A stretch of 61,690 bases of DNA, from the NCBI RefSeq assembly GCF_001949145.1, contig NW_019091486.1, positions 180,006-241,695 of the forward strand. Reading direction: 5' to 3'. Positions 10,808-23,735 of this stretch are shown here, in pieces. The stretch is from Acanthaster planci. Its lineage: Eukaryota > Echinodermata > Asteroidea > Valvatida > Acanthasteridae. The translations under genes and the position numbers were made by a program. Numbering within the stretch: the first letter of the stretch is position 1; the number at the start of each line of letters is the position of its first letter. The notes under the pieces are model-generated. The model saw only the letters and a list, made by a program, of their open reading frames with translations, ran no database searches and had not been told where the DNA came from.

Positions 10808-13800
10808 AGGTTTCTGAAGCTACAGCGAATAGCAACGTCAGGCCCACAAATCCTGCTGGAGTAACGAGACAGAGCAATGTGTTAAAACCCTTCTCGAATG
10901 AAAGTCGCTCTCTCGGCGAATAAGTCAGTAGAACACTTATGAGGCGAATAATTCAGTAGAACCATTTCAAGCAGCATAACTCGAGTGAAAATGATTGTGT
11001 GCATGTAGTAACGAGTAAAATTGCGCAACTCAAGAACAGCAATTGGTGGCTTGATTACTGTACTTCAGTCCTCGTCCATTTATCCGACCATTAATCCTTG
11101 TAACGGATTTTGGCTTTTTTGCTCTCGCCACTGAGCAGAGAGCAAATATTAGCTAGAGCAACTCACTTGGAGCAACTCTGTTTTCGTATCGAATCAAGTT
11201 TCATTTCACCTGCCGACTGTGATGGTGTCACCTAACAGTTTCTGCATTTTCTGTGTGCATGTGCCTTCACATTACCCATTGTTGACATCAAAGGATGTTC
11301 TTGTAGGACCCATCTCACAGCCGTAGAGAGATGGGTTGGATTATGGGCTGCCTCATGCCGACTCATATTAACACAAGCTTACATGTTTGGCTAGTGTATA
11401 TGTGCAGTTTCAAACCAATTCGATGTGGGAATCTTGTTGTCATGACCGGCAAAAGTTATAGCAGTTTGGCTGACCCGTCTCAATAAAGAAAAAAAAGAAA
11501 GGTTTTCACGAAATCAGTTTCCCGATTGTCATCCTGGCAATACTGGTGAAAACCTCCCAAAGGTTGAGCACATAGTGACAATATCGTAATGTCGGCAGAT
11601 TTCACCTTGGCTCGTTTAGGGTTAAAACACATCATTACGGTAAATATGGGTACACGGTTAGCCTCTCAACAGCCTAAGCCCAGCTTCAATGAGCTACAAT
11701 AGGCACAGACGAAAACTGCCCACGAAATTGGGGTTACCAGCCTAAACAATACGGTGTTGTGGCCTCCACTGTCTGCGACTGGTTCCCTGCTTGAAATGGT
11801 GTTGGTATCACACGGTATGCCCTGCCTGGGGGTGCACCCTTATAAATACATTCCAACAGACACCAGTGATAAATTCCAACACTTTAAAATTATGTTAGAA
11901 ATACTTACAACTGTCACAGCTGTCCAGGCTGGACAGAAAGATGATGTTCGATATGTCCACTTAATTTTCCTTCCAAGTTTTAGTAGGCTGGATAATGCAT
12001 TTTTGAGAATTCTTCAGCCAAAGCAGACTACCCCAAAACTAAGTGAGATTTCCCCTGCTCAGAAAAGTGGCCATTTTGAAACTTCATCCCTCTCGAAAAC
12101 GGCTAAATAGTGCTACTTTCGCAGCTAATTACATCCACATTATTCCGAAATAGAAGTCCTAAGTCTAGGCTAGAGGCTTGGTGCCATGTTTTTTTCAACT
12201 CCCCTATTCTATGGCTCTGAGAACCCTCTAATACAGAATACTTTGGGTGTGTGATTTTTATTAGTGAGCTAGGTGGACATATCTCTGGCCTACTTGCAGG
12301 CTGCACACTTATTGGCTCATACACTTGCATTATGTACGTCTGGATATGCGCATGACATTTTGCTCAGCGGACATACCACCGCATACAGTGCTGAACACTA
12401 TGTCTCTGCTTCTTCATTGTAAACCAAAGTTCGTCATTTTGTGCTCAAAATGACAAACAGGTAGGTCGGATCTCAGTAATTTGTAAAATCAGAACAGGAC
12501 TGGTATTTAGTCGACAGTGACTGACCTTGATCAAATTTGACTAATATGTGAATTTTCTTCTACAAATAAATGCTAGTCATTGGACTGTCTGATTAATTTG
12601 AATTAGTCATTGACCTTTTATGTCAGACATACAGCTGGACTAACTTTTATCAGTCAAAATGACTTATATTTGTTTACAGTGTTCGCAAACTCCCCCCTGT
12701 CTGCAACTCTTCATGTCCGGCCTATTCTTTCACCGCTGCTGCTATAATAATAAAAAAGCAACATGTTTACAAAAATGGCTCCTATAATAAAGTTGAATGA
12801 AATGAAATGAAATGATTGGTAGCTAGTATGTATTCACTTATCAACATGTCGTATGTTAGTAACTCATTTTCTTAACAACCAACCTTACTTTTAACATCCT
12901 GTTGTTCTCCATGTTTTGTCTCAAGGTAACATCAGACATGCTTGGCGGCGGGGATAAATAAAATAATTAATGAATTTCAAAAATCAAAATTTAAAAAGTT
13001 GTGCGACTTTAAATAATGATAACTAAGTAGATTCCTTCAGCTTTGATCTTTATTCGGAAGTGCATATTAAAAAAAATAGTTTAGAAACTTCTGGAGGGAA
13101 CTGTTTTTCAGGGGAAAACTTTGGAATGCATTTTAGAAATAATCGTGAACAATTACTGCTCAATGGCACTTATGCAGTAAGACAAACAAATCACTTTGGA
13201 GAAAGACATTTTAAGTGGAAGCAAAAATGTCCTCAATTTGGGCAAACAGCTGCAAGCTTAAGGTTCCATTTGCAAACCTCACGACAATGTTTTCCTTATT
13301 TAATATGCAAGTCATTATTAGCATAATAAAAATAGAGGGCATCAACCGACGCCTAAAACAATTAATTAAGCAGAGGGGACCCTGTTTGCTGCCTATAGTA
13401 AACTGAGGAGTACGCTCATGACCTGTCTATACGCGTGTGGTACCCCATCCCTTGGATGCGTGTTCACAGTGGAATACAACTAATGACGCCCTCTGAAAGT
13501 GGTGGGAAGCTGGGGGGGTACAGTATGCATGGACTCATTTTAAACTAATAGCTCCAATATGGGCCCACGGATGGACAAAGAGAGGGCGCAATTTCCCCAG
13601 CAACAGAAGCTCCTTTTGGTAGCGACTGCGCACAACTGGTTCACGAACGATTAATAAACACAAGCTTTGCAGTCATGTCGCTTTTCACCAACAACATGAA
13701 CACTCCCGACCGACATGGCTCTTTTCAACTGATGAGGAGGTGCTTCTGCTCAGGACGGATAGCCGTAGACCCCAGTCCTCTGTGACGCAACTGGAGGGAT

Positions 13801-16460
13801 AAGAATAATGAGCCTTTTTTTTTGGGGGGGGGAATCAGGTCCACCCCCAACAAACCCACTAGACCATGGACGTTAATCCTGGTGGATGTGGGTCATACAC
13901 CAACGCACATTTGTGGAGGTGAGGGGGCTATTGAATCATCCCCTTAATACTTGTTGTGATGAGCAACAAAAATCAAAGAAGACTGAAGAAATTTCGGCAT
14001 TTCCCAACAACTATACTTGCAATATCACTAAAGGGGGAAGCAGTTTCAAAAGCCATAACTGTGCAATTCTGATGTAGGATTCTGCATGAATTTGGTTCAC
14101 ATTACAGATGTTCATCTTTAAAAAGAACATTGCCTCCTATATAGTGTACATGGTGCCTCCCCCCTCCACTTTTCAAATTCCCATGGCCGGGAAAGTCACC
14201 CCCACCTTTCCGCATCCCCACCCCCAATTTTCAACACAGATTTATGTCACTACACTTGACGCATTTCCTTAATTACCAATTGAGGAAAACATCAATATGA
14301 TAGCAAATGATTTTTCTCCCCGTTGGTGGCGGTGACTATGATATACTTCGTCGTCTATTTTTACTTTGGATTCAGGTAGGTTCAGCCTGCTTGAATTCTG
14401 TTTGGTTCTCTCTTTTGCTTCGGTTGAATTCGCGATTTGGCGTGGGAACACAAGGGTGGGCTTATTTCAGGCCTCATACTGCAAGACCCTTTGTCAAAGA
14501 TTAGAGTAATCTTTCCAGCATTATTGTTTTCACTCGTTTGCTTTTGGAATGAGTAAAAAAAAAAGGGGAAAAAAAGCCTTAGCTATTTTCGATTTAAAAA
14601 AAAAACTGTTTGAAATAAAATCAGACTCTAATTGCAGAAGACATTTTTCGAACAGCTGAGAGCTGTCCATCCCATTGTGGGGTTTCATTTTTTTAAAACT
14701 TCTGCAATCCAGTGGCGCTAAGACTAAAAACCGTAAAAGCGTATGCCCAATATGGTTTCCTAAGTGCAGCGGACCCTCCCGTTCAAGGTTTTTGTGACGC
14801 ACGTCGCATCAATGTTACAACGCACCCACTTGCAACCACATAAAGTTCGTGTACAATATCCCCCATCACGATGTTCCCTACCAGAACAGCCTCATGAGCT
14901 GGTCAATTTCGGGGTTTTTCTGAAGTCTGAGTACCCAGAGTGAGTAGAGAGGTGGCTTTTATCATGGAGGAAGGACACAGGAGTAGTAACTCAGGCACTT
15001 CAAATCGTCCAATGGTGGTCGCCGCCGAGTTTGACGAATAATAGAAAACATTCCAAAAATGCCTTATCGCAGCCTGCATCCTAGCTGGACAAGTGGAGCC
15101 AGTAATACTCTGGCAATACTTGTATTTTTTTGCTTGCAATTAAATACAAACTGTCGATGTGACCAAGAAAAAGAGAGAGAAAAATTCCTGATATTAGACC
15201 TACTTTTGCCATCATAAATAAACTTTTTAAATTTTGACACACTGTTTCATTATCCATGCAAAGTTTGTAATTCTAGTCTCCTCCGTCCAATATAAATCAG
15301 TGTCAAAGACTTGGAACGAATTTGGCTAAGACTGGCCATCAAAATGTTCACTACTACCGGAAAGCTTAATTCATTAAGAACAAAACACGCTATTTCATCA
15401 CAGAGAGTGATCGTGAAATCTCATAAAATACGCCTTTGTACAAATGCCATAATAAAATTGATTCAAACAAAACACGAAATCTACAAACAGCTTGGCTATT
15501 TATTCCTAAAAGAAGCCCAGAAGAAAGCGTTCGATAAGAGCAACAACTGCACATGAACACTTTGGGTACACAGCCTAATAAAAGCGACTGCGCAAACACG
15601 ACATTTGATGATGTTGTCGGATCATAGCAAGCGCCAACGATGGCATGAATATCCAACTTCCTATACTGCAGTAGACAACGTTTCGGGGATGCAGATTACT
15701 AACGAAAAATTGCGGCGACGATCATGGGATACAAAGGGATCTTATCGTTGCAAAACAGGTGGTGGGTGGCAGGCGAGCGCTGCACTCTGGCTATGGACAT
15801 ACCGGTCATGCCAGAAAGCGGTATTTGGCCAGATGTTATAGCCTGGGCAGTTCAAATTCCTTCTGTATCCTTCCTCGATGCTTTTACAATGGATCAGGAA
15901 ATCCGCCCACGCTGTTTTCTTGCTGTTATGCCTCGCCACTCACGGGAGACAATGCATAATGCTGGTTAAAGGAAACTCAGGTATAATGCAAAAACTCCAG
16001 ATTGCTAAAGTTATCAGCTGCTTAGCGAATATCTCCTTGAGACTTAAAATCTTGTTCTAAAAGCTTTTTTAACTCAATCACGGATGTGCAAACCAGGAGT
16101 GGGTGGTGGAAGGGAGCATATTGACCAGAGAAGTGGGCTAATAATTCACCTCTCCTCCCCTTTTTGACCGGGGGAGGTGTGGAATCACCACTCCCCCACT
16201 TTTTCGTGGTGAGAAAGAAAATAAAGCTGATGGTGAAGACTTTGTGGACTTTCAAAGAACAATGTTTCTTCAACAGCACTCCGAAAGGGAAAACAAAGGG
16301 AACAATCCTTCAAATGTTCCATTTTGATGTAAACTTCTGCAGGAAAGACGAACATCTTTATCCTTAACAATGCCCCCGGTGTCTCCTTACAACAGGAAAT
16401 TACAGCTGCATCAATTCCAACTGGTAATGGTCTTGAGTTACAATTGAATGAAAGTTCCCC
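10808..16460. other. Intergenic stretch between copies 2 and 3
   Basis: No gene is supported here. It contains a candidate poly(A) signal AATAAA at 11482-11487 (about 680 bp past the copy 2 stop), one copy of the ~190-bp interspersed repeat (13565-13753), a T9G9 junction at 13815-13832 and a small hairpin at about 11309-11337. Open frames are short and unsupported. Confidence 0.6.
13565..13753 (+). repeat. Interspersed ~190-bp repeat, copy A
   Basis: Aligns over its whole length with 46748-46943, 51068-51250 and 53718-53907. Shared landmarks, in order: GGACAAAGAGAGGGCGCAA, GCAACAGAAGCTCC, CTGGTTCACGAACGA, AACACTCCCGACC, ATGGCTCTTTTC, and TGCTTCTGCTCA at the end. No terminal inverted repeat, tRNA boxes or coding potential are evident. 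Confidence 0.85.
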
Positions 16461-16620
16461 AAGACGGGGGGAATTTCCGTCTGTTCTGGAATGTTCCGAC
16501 CTCATTGCGCAAGGACGGGATTACCCGAGCTGCTCCAGGAAATCCAGGGTAGTGCCGCGCTCAGCTGACGAGGGGTGAAAAGCAGCTTGCGTGGTTTGTC
16601 GGCGAGCCAGTGTAAGGGAC
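16460..16620 (+). promoter_or_regulatory. Conserved 5' flank of copy 3, with kappaB-type site
   Basis: Homologous to 6591-6800 upstream of copy 2. GGGAATTTCC at 16469-16478 again matches the Rel/NF-kB consensus perfectly, about 284 bp before the start codon at 16753. A CATATAT element near 16713-16719 could be a TATA-like box. Function is inferred from conservation only. Confidence 0.5.
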
Positions 16621-16752
16621 GATTTCGTCAAGCAAACACTTCCTTGGATACATCGACTGCTCAAAAAAGAGGGCCGATCCTGCATCTGCACATTAAACTC
16701 GCAAAAGCGAAGCATATATCGTCTACTTAACGTTACAGTCGATCGTTTCACC

Positions 16753-19700
16753 ATGAGGCACGTCGCGATGCTTCTGATGTGTGTCTCAGCGTTGCTCGCT
16801 GTCGGTAAGTAAAACGACAAAACTGAAAGTTGGGATTAAGAAGATAACCCTACCACAAGGGCAGGTCTACTGAACTGGCATATCATTTTGTCTATAACCC
16901 AAAAGTATGCACCATAAATAAGTGCTTATCGATGTGGTATGCAGCCCGTGAACATGATAGAGGCAGTGCGTCTTAACTTAAGTCCATGTCTATCTTACCG
17001 GATGTGTGTAGTCTGTATCTGGTGGGCTACCGATGCACTAGTTGTATCCAGCCATTTCTGATTTGTTTTTCATGTCGCTTACATTGTGCTGCAGCTGAGG
17101 CATGTCCCTTTATGTCACGTAGGTTTCTTTTTCCTGTTTGTTGGTTTCCTCCTGTGTTCTGTCTCACAAAGCATTGTCTTGGCAGTACACGCAGTTCCAT
17201 TCTAAGTTGTTTTGTAAGAATCTGTTAATGCTGTATACATGTTGAAGTTATGCCCTGAAAAGTGCTCTACAACAGTTCAAGGGGGGGGGGTTATAGAGAA
17301 AATGCACATACTCTAAACTCACTGCTCAAACTCTGGTTACAAACACTTCATATTTGTACATTATGTACGGCACATGCAAAGTATTGTTAGGCTAACGATA
17401 TTTCTGGCTGGTACACAAACCATCCGGGGTTGTTACTCTTAATACTTGCGAGTTGCGTGCACAATATTCTAGATCGCAGCACTTGATCGTCCGCACGGCG
17501 TGTGCAGCATAGCTATTCAACGTTTAAAGGTGGGCTGTGTGCAGCTATCCCCAAAATAAGTGAACAAATTGTTACTGATTAATGTTGACTTCTGCGAAAT
17601 ATACCAATGGCATTAGACACCCTGTTAACTTGTCCTGTCTGACACGCTATCATTTTGGAGACAACGATTATAAAAGTAGGTCATTTCTACGGATGCATCA
17701 GGCAGCATTTTACACTACCACATCTTTCTACATTACCAAGGTATGGATTAAAGGAAACCAGCCTGATGTCATACAGTTACAGACAAGTTATCTGTGTTGT
17801 ACATATGTGACTGACTGCAAAAATGGCCCTTGGGCTCTCGTGTGACAAATTGATTTTAAGTGATGCCTACAGAGGGATCCCAATACGACGCTTTTAGCGT
17901 CAATCTGCGCACTTCCGCGGTTTGAAACGAGGCTGTATGTTTCAGCTTCAATTCTTAATACGATCAGACGACTGAAAGTAAGGAGTTAAGACACAAAATA
18001 CACGAAGGGAAGTTAAATTCGATGCAGATATGCACAGACGGCGCTCGTGTGAAATTCTTCTATGGAAAGCATTTTAATAAGGATTAAATATATACATTTT
18101 TAACCTCTGTCACACACCATTAATTCCCGAGATACAGTAAAATTTCGTAATTTTGCAATGGTCCGCTACATACAGAGGCAGAGCATGACGTAAGGGCCTT
18201 TTTTGCAGAGTGGGTCACGTGTTATTGTAAGAAAAGTTAAAGTCAAATCGAAGAGCCGGTCATAATGTAGTTAATTTAAGGATTTCTTTTGCATCTATAG
18301 GGGATTTTGTTTCTAAATTTTTCTAAAGTTTTTGCATGTAGTTAATCGAGTCAGAAACTCTTTCCTTTCAATATATTATTTACAACTAGGAAAACCGTAG
18401 AAACTTATCAAATTGGCAATAATCAAGTGAAAAACTTCTCACTTCTTTAATTAGAACACTATTTTGGCAAGTTTTTAATCGAAAGTTGCTAGTATGTTTT
18501 CTGACGCAGGACAAAACATAAATATTACTGAAACGACATGCATCTTGAATAACAAATTTGTCATTATCGTTTTGCTTTGCTTTCTGAAAAGCCGTCTAGC
18601 TAAATGTCGCATCTCTATTTCGCAGTGCAAACAATCAGGCCACCTGTCGTTAAGCAAAATCTCGCATACTCGCATTTGGATACACCTGCGGAAAAAGGAA
18701 AATTCTACAGTTAAATGAACTTCCAAATAGCATCACTCCATAGAGAATTACGCCTTTCCTGCAGAGAAAGGTCGCAATGCAGGACAGTGTTCAGCTTGTT
18801 TGTGCGCGTGAGCTGGTCTTCGTAAGTTGGCTGCTATCTGTTGGTCTGTAGTTACACCAATTCATTTAAGTGTCTAGAATTTAAAAGAGCATTTTGCGGA
18901 CAGAAGGCATTAGATCCTTCAGAAGGTGACGTCGCCAGGTTGTATGACACCTACAAACTTGCCTTATTCCTCATAATCTCCACTCTAGGTACGTGTTAGC
19001 GAGCATAACACATACTCATGAGAAACTAGAACCGTACTGCTCTTGGCCCATAATCAGGGGACGTTGTTTGAGAAACGAAACTTCAAGCAGGCTAATAAAG
19101 GCTTGTTTATTGCAGTGGGCCAAGAAAGTCGTCTTATCCATCACAGGTTAAGCTATTTTCTTGGCTACAGTCAGTGGCAAATCCCTGTCGGGGGGGGTAT
19201 GTCTTATTTTCCACAATTACTTTGTCCATTTCGGGACCAATCATCAGGCTACGTAAGTGGCACCTTTTCTAGATGGAAGTACCGTTTCTAGAATGCTGTT
19301 AGTTCAAATCCCTAAAAAAGGCGCTGGCTATTATCAGATTGCTTAAAACTATCCAGTTCAGGGCCTGCTGGCTCCTGATTTGACCAAGAGCATGGTTGAT
19401 GGGTTATATATAACTGCCGTTTGTTCGCTCAGGAGCACAGTTGTTAGCATGAGTAACCCGTTTAAACACGGTCAAATTTAGCGATGTAGGTCGCTGTCAA
19501 AATGCATATGAGAAAAACAAATTACACCAAATGAAATATTTGGACTTGTCTAATGATTTGTACTTAATACGTGAGAAAAACATTATTACGGTGGGTGCTA
19601 CTTTACTAATGCCACGACGAGAGAAGGTAATTATGCAACATCTGAATAAATCCCCGTCACTTGACTGATGATTTGCCGATCACAGTAATCGGTCCAAATC

Positions 19701-22700
19701 ATATGCAGCAAGGTATGAGACGGAGAGAACANNNNNNNNNNNNNNNNNNNNNNNNNNNNNNNNNNNNNNNNNNNNNNNNNNNNNNNNNNNNNNNNNNNNN
19801 NNNNNNNNNNNNNNNNNNNNNNNNNNNNNNNNNNNCGTGTTTAGGGATTGGACATGTTGGGGGGGTACCCCTCGGTCTCATTTCTTGCTGGGTATAGTCC
19901 AAATGCAAGTGGTTAGCGTGTTACCTTTTGGAATGGACCATTCAAACTTGTCAACTCGTTCTGAGCGTTAAACTCATGAGTATCCGTTACTTTTTTTAAT
20001 GCACATGATGCCTGCACTACAGGTGCGACATTACTGTGTGTACGTCAGGGCATGTCCCTTTTTGTTTTGGGGTGGTCTTTGTTGCGGGGAAGCGGGGTTC
20101 GAGGATTATTTGTTCGTGTAATGGGGAGCGGTTACTAGCCACATGTAGTTGTCGCTGTTGGTGAAGCCTTTTAATTTATTTGCTTTGTCGGCAATGTGTT
20201 TTAGGTATTTGTCTCCCGTACATGTTTCAAATTGTTTAGTTTCTGCCATCGACGTCCGTGTGGCGACCAAGTTTACGACGACCGAGGTCACCACGCTTTC
20301 GCAGAACTCGACCGTGAATCTGATCGGTTTCCTCTGCGGCCAAGCGAAGGGGAACACTGTGAATGTCACAGTCGTGTTGAACAATAACCCTTACTGGCGT
20401 CTCAACCAGGGTGTCCTTTATTACTACGTTGTGGACTCGCCCAGCAAGGTAAGAAGCTAGAAACGTGCGCAGCGAATGTCTATGGTGCACTATATACTTC
20501 AGACGAATGAGAACTACGAAAAAAAAAATGTAGGCATGAAACATTTCCAGAGAAATTCGCTAATTAGGTTGATATTCTCCCAATTTTTATGAATTGGCAG
20601 GGTGAATATTTAATTTAAGTTCGCAAAATCGCGTCTGTGCTCGTTGGCAAGGCACCAACTATAGAGTCAGCTGACAGCCATCTATACCAATCCAAACCGT
20701 TTTCGTTTTCCTCTGATCAGGCGTTTCTGAACAAATAATCCAGACGTTCTTTCAGAGTTGGGCTCAGATTTACTCAATGAATCTTGTATATATCGCCATA
20801 TTGTTACTGACCAGCATAGCTAAGTCGTACTGGATTGTCAGACAACTTGACCAGGCAAACGTGTCCCTGGACCTTTAGAAATCCCCAGAGATCCCTTGCC
20901 GACGATGTATATCCAAAGTTGAATAAATGCATGCTCTTCAGTCGCTTCCCTAGTACGAGTGCGGAGAGATCAATCCTCAGTATTAAAGACGAGAAGACCG
21001 GGATGGAGCTGGGAAAGGTGACTACCAGAGCCAAGCAAAGGGTGAAATAATTCAGAAATAGTTTCAATTGTAAATTACAAACAAGGTTTTCCTGTTTTAC
21101 ACATGCATCTTGCGCAATGTTTTGTATGAGTGCCTGCTTGTTTCAAGCGGATCAGTGACCCGACATTGGTTCACAGACACAACACCTGCCTGGTGGACAG
21201 GGTGAACCAGCTTTGGAATCAGTGATCGAAATCCAAAATCGAGATCCTTGTGACACAGGCGGGCCCTTTGTGAGAGCGTGAGATCTACGTAAAATCAGTC
21301 TTGACATGACTTAGCTCCTCTGCTTTGCAGGGCGAGGCAGACGCCCTCTGCACGAACATGAACCAGGGCGCGCCGTGGGCGTACTGCACAGTGAAGTCCT
21401 GGCCGTCCTTGGGGGACTTGTACATCAAAGGGCGCTCGGGGCCCGTTGAGGCGGTGAGTTTCAGCTTGGATGCGGAGAGAACGCAGCAGAGTGAGGTGAG
21501 CTTTAGCGCTGACGCAGTGAAAATTGACAAGGTGAGAATCCTGAGACGAACTTCCTCTTGCTTCCCAGTAAGCGATGCAGTAAGCTCGGCACTGCCTTCC
21601 CCAAGGAGGCCCTCACTCTTACGCCGTGCGTAGACCAGCCACAGGGGGTCAGACAAAGCTCTAACATTGATCCATGTACGCTTGGTACGGGGTATCATTA
21701 ATTTTGCGTATCCAGAATTTCGGCCTGGAGAAAAATCCTAAATATAATTGTCGGTTTTTGTTTATCCATAAAAGAATCACTTCCCCCAATTAAAAAAAAA
21801 GTGGAAAGCACACTTTGTACTACTGTTTCGGGGTCTCCAACAAATTCTTCATCCGAATGCTGTCACAATTCGGTCCCCATTGGCCACAAGATTTGATTGG
21901 CTTACCTATAAACACATTGGAAGTAAAAAAAAAACAGTGTTACAAGCAATGTCCCTCGTACCGGTAATCGTTTTGCAACTGGACGCCATGTTACTATAAT
22001 GTACACTTTGTCACGTGTTATTCAATAACTGGTGTTTGCTCCACTACAATGAATCATTCATATTTTTGGAAAGTTTTTAATTGTATGTGTAATTGGCCTA
22101 AGATAGGTCGTTAATATTCATACACAGGAAACCAAATAGCCTGAACCCCCCCACACACACACACATTTTCTAAAACTGGGCGAAAAAAGAAAGATATTAA
22201 ACCTAGAAGTGATGCGTGTATCATGTATACGTGATGTGCTGTTCTATATGCACTGAATACACGTGCCGTACATGTACGTTGTGTCTGTATGCATAGCTTG
22301 CTTGTGCTGGTATGTCGTAGTACTTACACCACGCAGGAGTTGGTGCATTGTGGTAGTACACGGTGGCCCGTTTGCCGGCGGTCCCTGTGCGTGAAGCCCC
22401 TCGACCAAAAAAGCAGTCGTGAAACGAAACATCAATCGAAGAAAGATTTCTTGACAAGGTGTGGACTACGGAAGCACGGGGTCACAACGTCCCCCCCCCC
22501 GATTGGTGTTTCAGTGGGAAAAGGAAGTAACTTCCTCTTATTTAAAGTTTGAGTGAAGCAATGCCAATGTGTTTAAGTCAACACAACGACACAACTTTGC
22601 CGTTGCGTCATTGAAGGGAATGGACATTGTAAGCCACGCTGTCCATAGTTGCCTCTGGACAAAAAAAAACAAGACCAAACTAACAACAACAGTCGACCAG

Positions 22701-23496
22701 GAAATGCGTTTTGCTAAAAAAAAAAAAAAACAACCCCCCCCAAAAAAAACCTACATCCCTTATACGGCGATGTCTGAGGCCTAAAGTATGGAAGTATGGC
22801 ATCTGCAGATGCAGACACTTCTAGGATTTTTAAAAAATTATTACTATCAAGATCATTTTCATTCATAATAAGGCTCACTGTTGAAAAGCAAAGACATTCA
22901 CCATGATTTTGTGACAGCAGGTGCCTGCATCAGCACAAAAGGCTCCCACGTCAACTGCTGAACCCCTGCCTCGAGTGCCTCCGGGGTATAAGCTAAGGGA
23001 CGGCAAGACCGTCTACCTGACAGAGTACATCACGCTGACGGCCTCGCAGGTGGTGCCCAGGCTTCAGGAGGCCCACCTCAACTTTACCTTCTGCCCGACC
23101 CCGGAGACCGGGTCGCAGTACTCCATCATCGGCACGGTCATCGCCAAAGAAGGGAGAAGTTCCTGGGTTCAGTACATTTGCAACAAGTACCCATGCGAGG
23201 TAATCCAATACACGTTGGGCACTGATCACGATCACCCTCTTATACACGTCTTTTTTTTTCATTAACTGGGCATGCATGTGAATACACTCCAAAACCCGTA
23301 GTTTCAGTTCAACCTGATAAAATTTCCTATTTACGATCATCTGAAAATGACGTCCCAATGAGCGCCAGTTCTCTGGCATGGCAGTGGAATTTGCACATTG
23401 ATTTTTTTTTTTTTTTTTGGGGGGGGGGGCTGGGATCAATGGAGGCTGCGCAAAAATGGGGAATTAAAAATTTGACAAAAGCAGTTTCAAAAATAA

Positions 23497-23543
<47 letters not shown>

Positions 23544-23735
23544 ATTTAGCTGAGCCATCCTGAGAACATCATCGCTTATAACGGTAGACAGCTACCCATC
23601 AACACCGTGGTTACCGGAGCGGGGCAATGGAAGCAGTTGTACGCCCTCATTATCTGCTGGGGTGGGCCCTTCGATCCCAAGTCCGGTTTGTACATTGGCG
23701 ATTTCCTTTTCGACGCCGTCGCAAACAAGGTGTAA
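16753..23735 (+). CDS. Secreted two-domain family protein, copy 3 (intact)
   Basis: Exons 16753-16804, 20240-20448, 21331-21531, 22921-23199 and 23550-23735 join in frame (927 bp, about 308 residues). Intron 1 is phase 1 and the rest are phase 0. Exon 1 is a signal peptide (MRHVAMLLMCVSALLAV). Exons 2+3 form one half, with TTTEVTTLS, LIGFLCGQ, GVLYYYVVDSPSK, ADALCTN, YCTVKSWPS and VSFSLDAE. Exons 4+5 form a second, similar half, with LTEYITLTASQ, LNFTFCPTP, YICNKYPCE, LYALIICWGG and FLFDAVANKV. Seven cysteines follow the signal peptide. Sequons (NST, NVT, NFT) support secretion. I do not recognise the family and assign no function. ATTAAA at 23791-23796 is a plausible poly(A) signal. Intron 1 contains the first assembly gap. 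Confidence 0.85.
19732..19835. other. Assembly gap (104 N)
   Basis: Run of N within intron 1 of family copy 3. True length is unknown. The exons on both sides splice in frame, so no coding sequence need be missing. Confidence 0.99.
23402..23429. repeat. T17G11 homopolymer junction
   Basis: Seventeen T followed by eleven G inside intron 4 of copy 3. Similar T-run/G-run junctions recur at 1790-1801, 13815-13832, 38132-38145, 42661-42681 and 43659-43673. Confidence 0.9.
23501..23540 (+). repeat. (TC)20 microsatellite acting as polypyrimidine tract
   Basis: Forty bases of pure TC repeat end eight bases before the acceptor AG at 23548-23549 of exon 5 in copy 3. It therefore occupies the polypyrimidine-tract position. 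Copies 1 and 2 have no such repeat at this intron. Confidence 0.85.

Noticed and set aside
11309-11337. Small hairpin ACCCATCTC/GAGATGGGT
   Set aside because: Too short and isolated to interpret.
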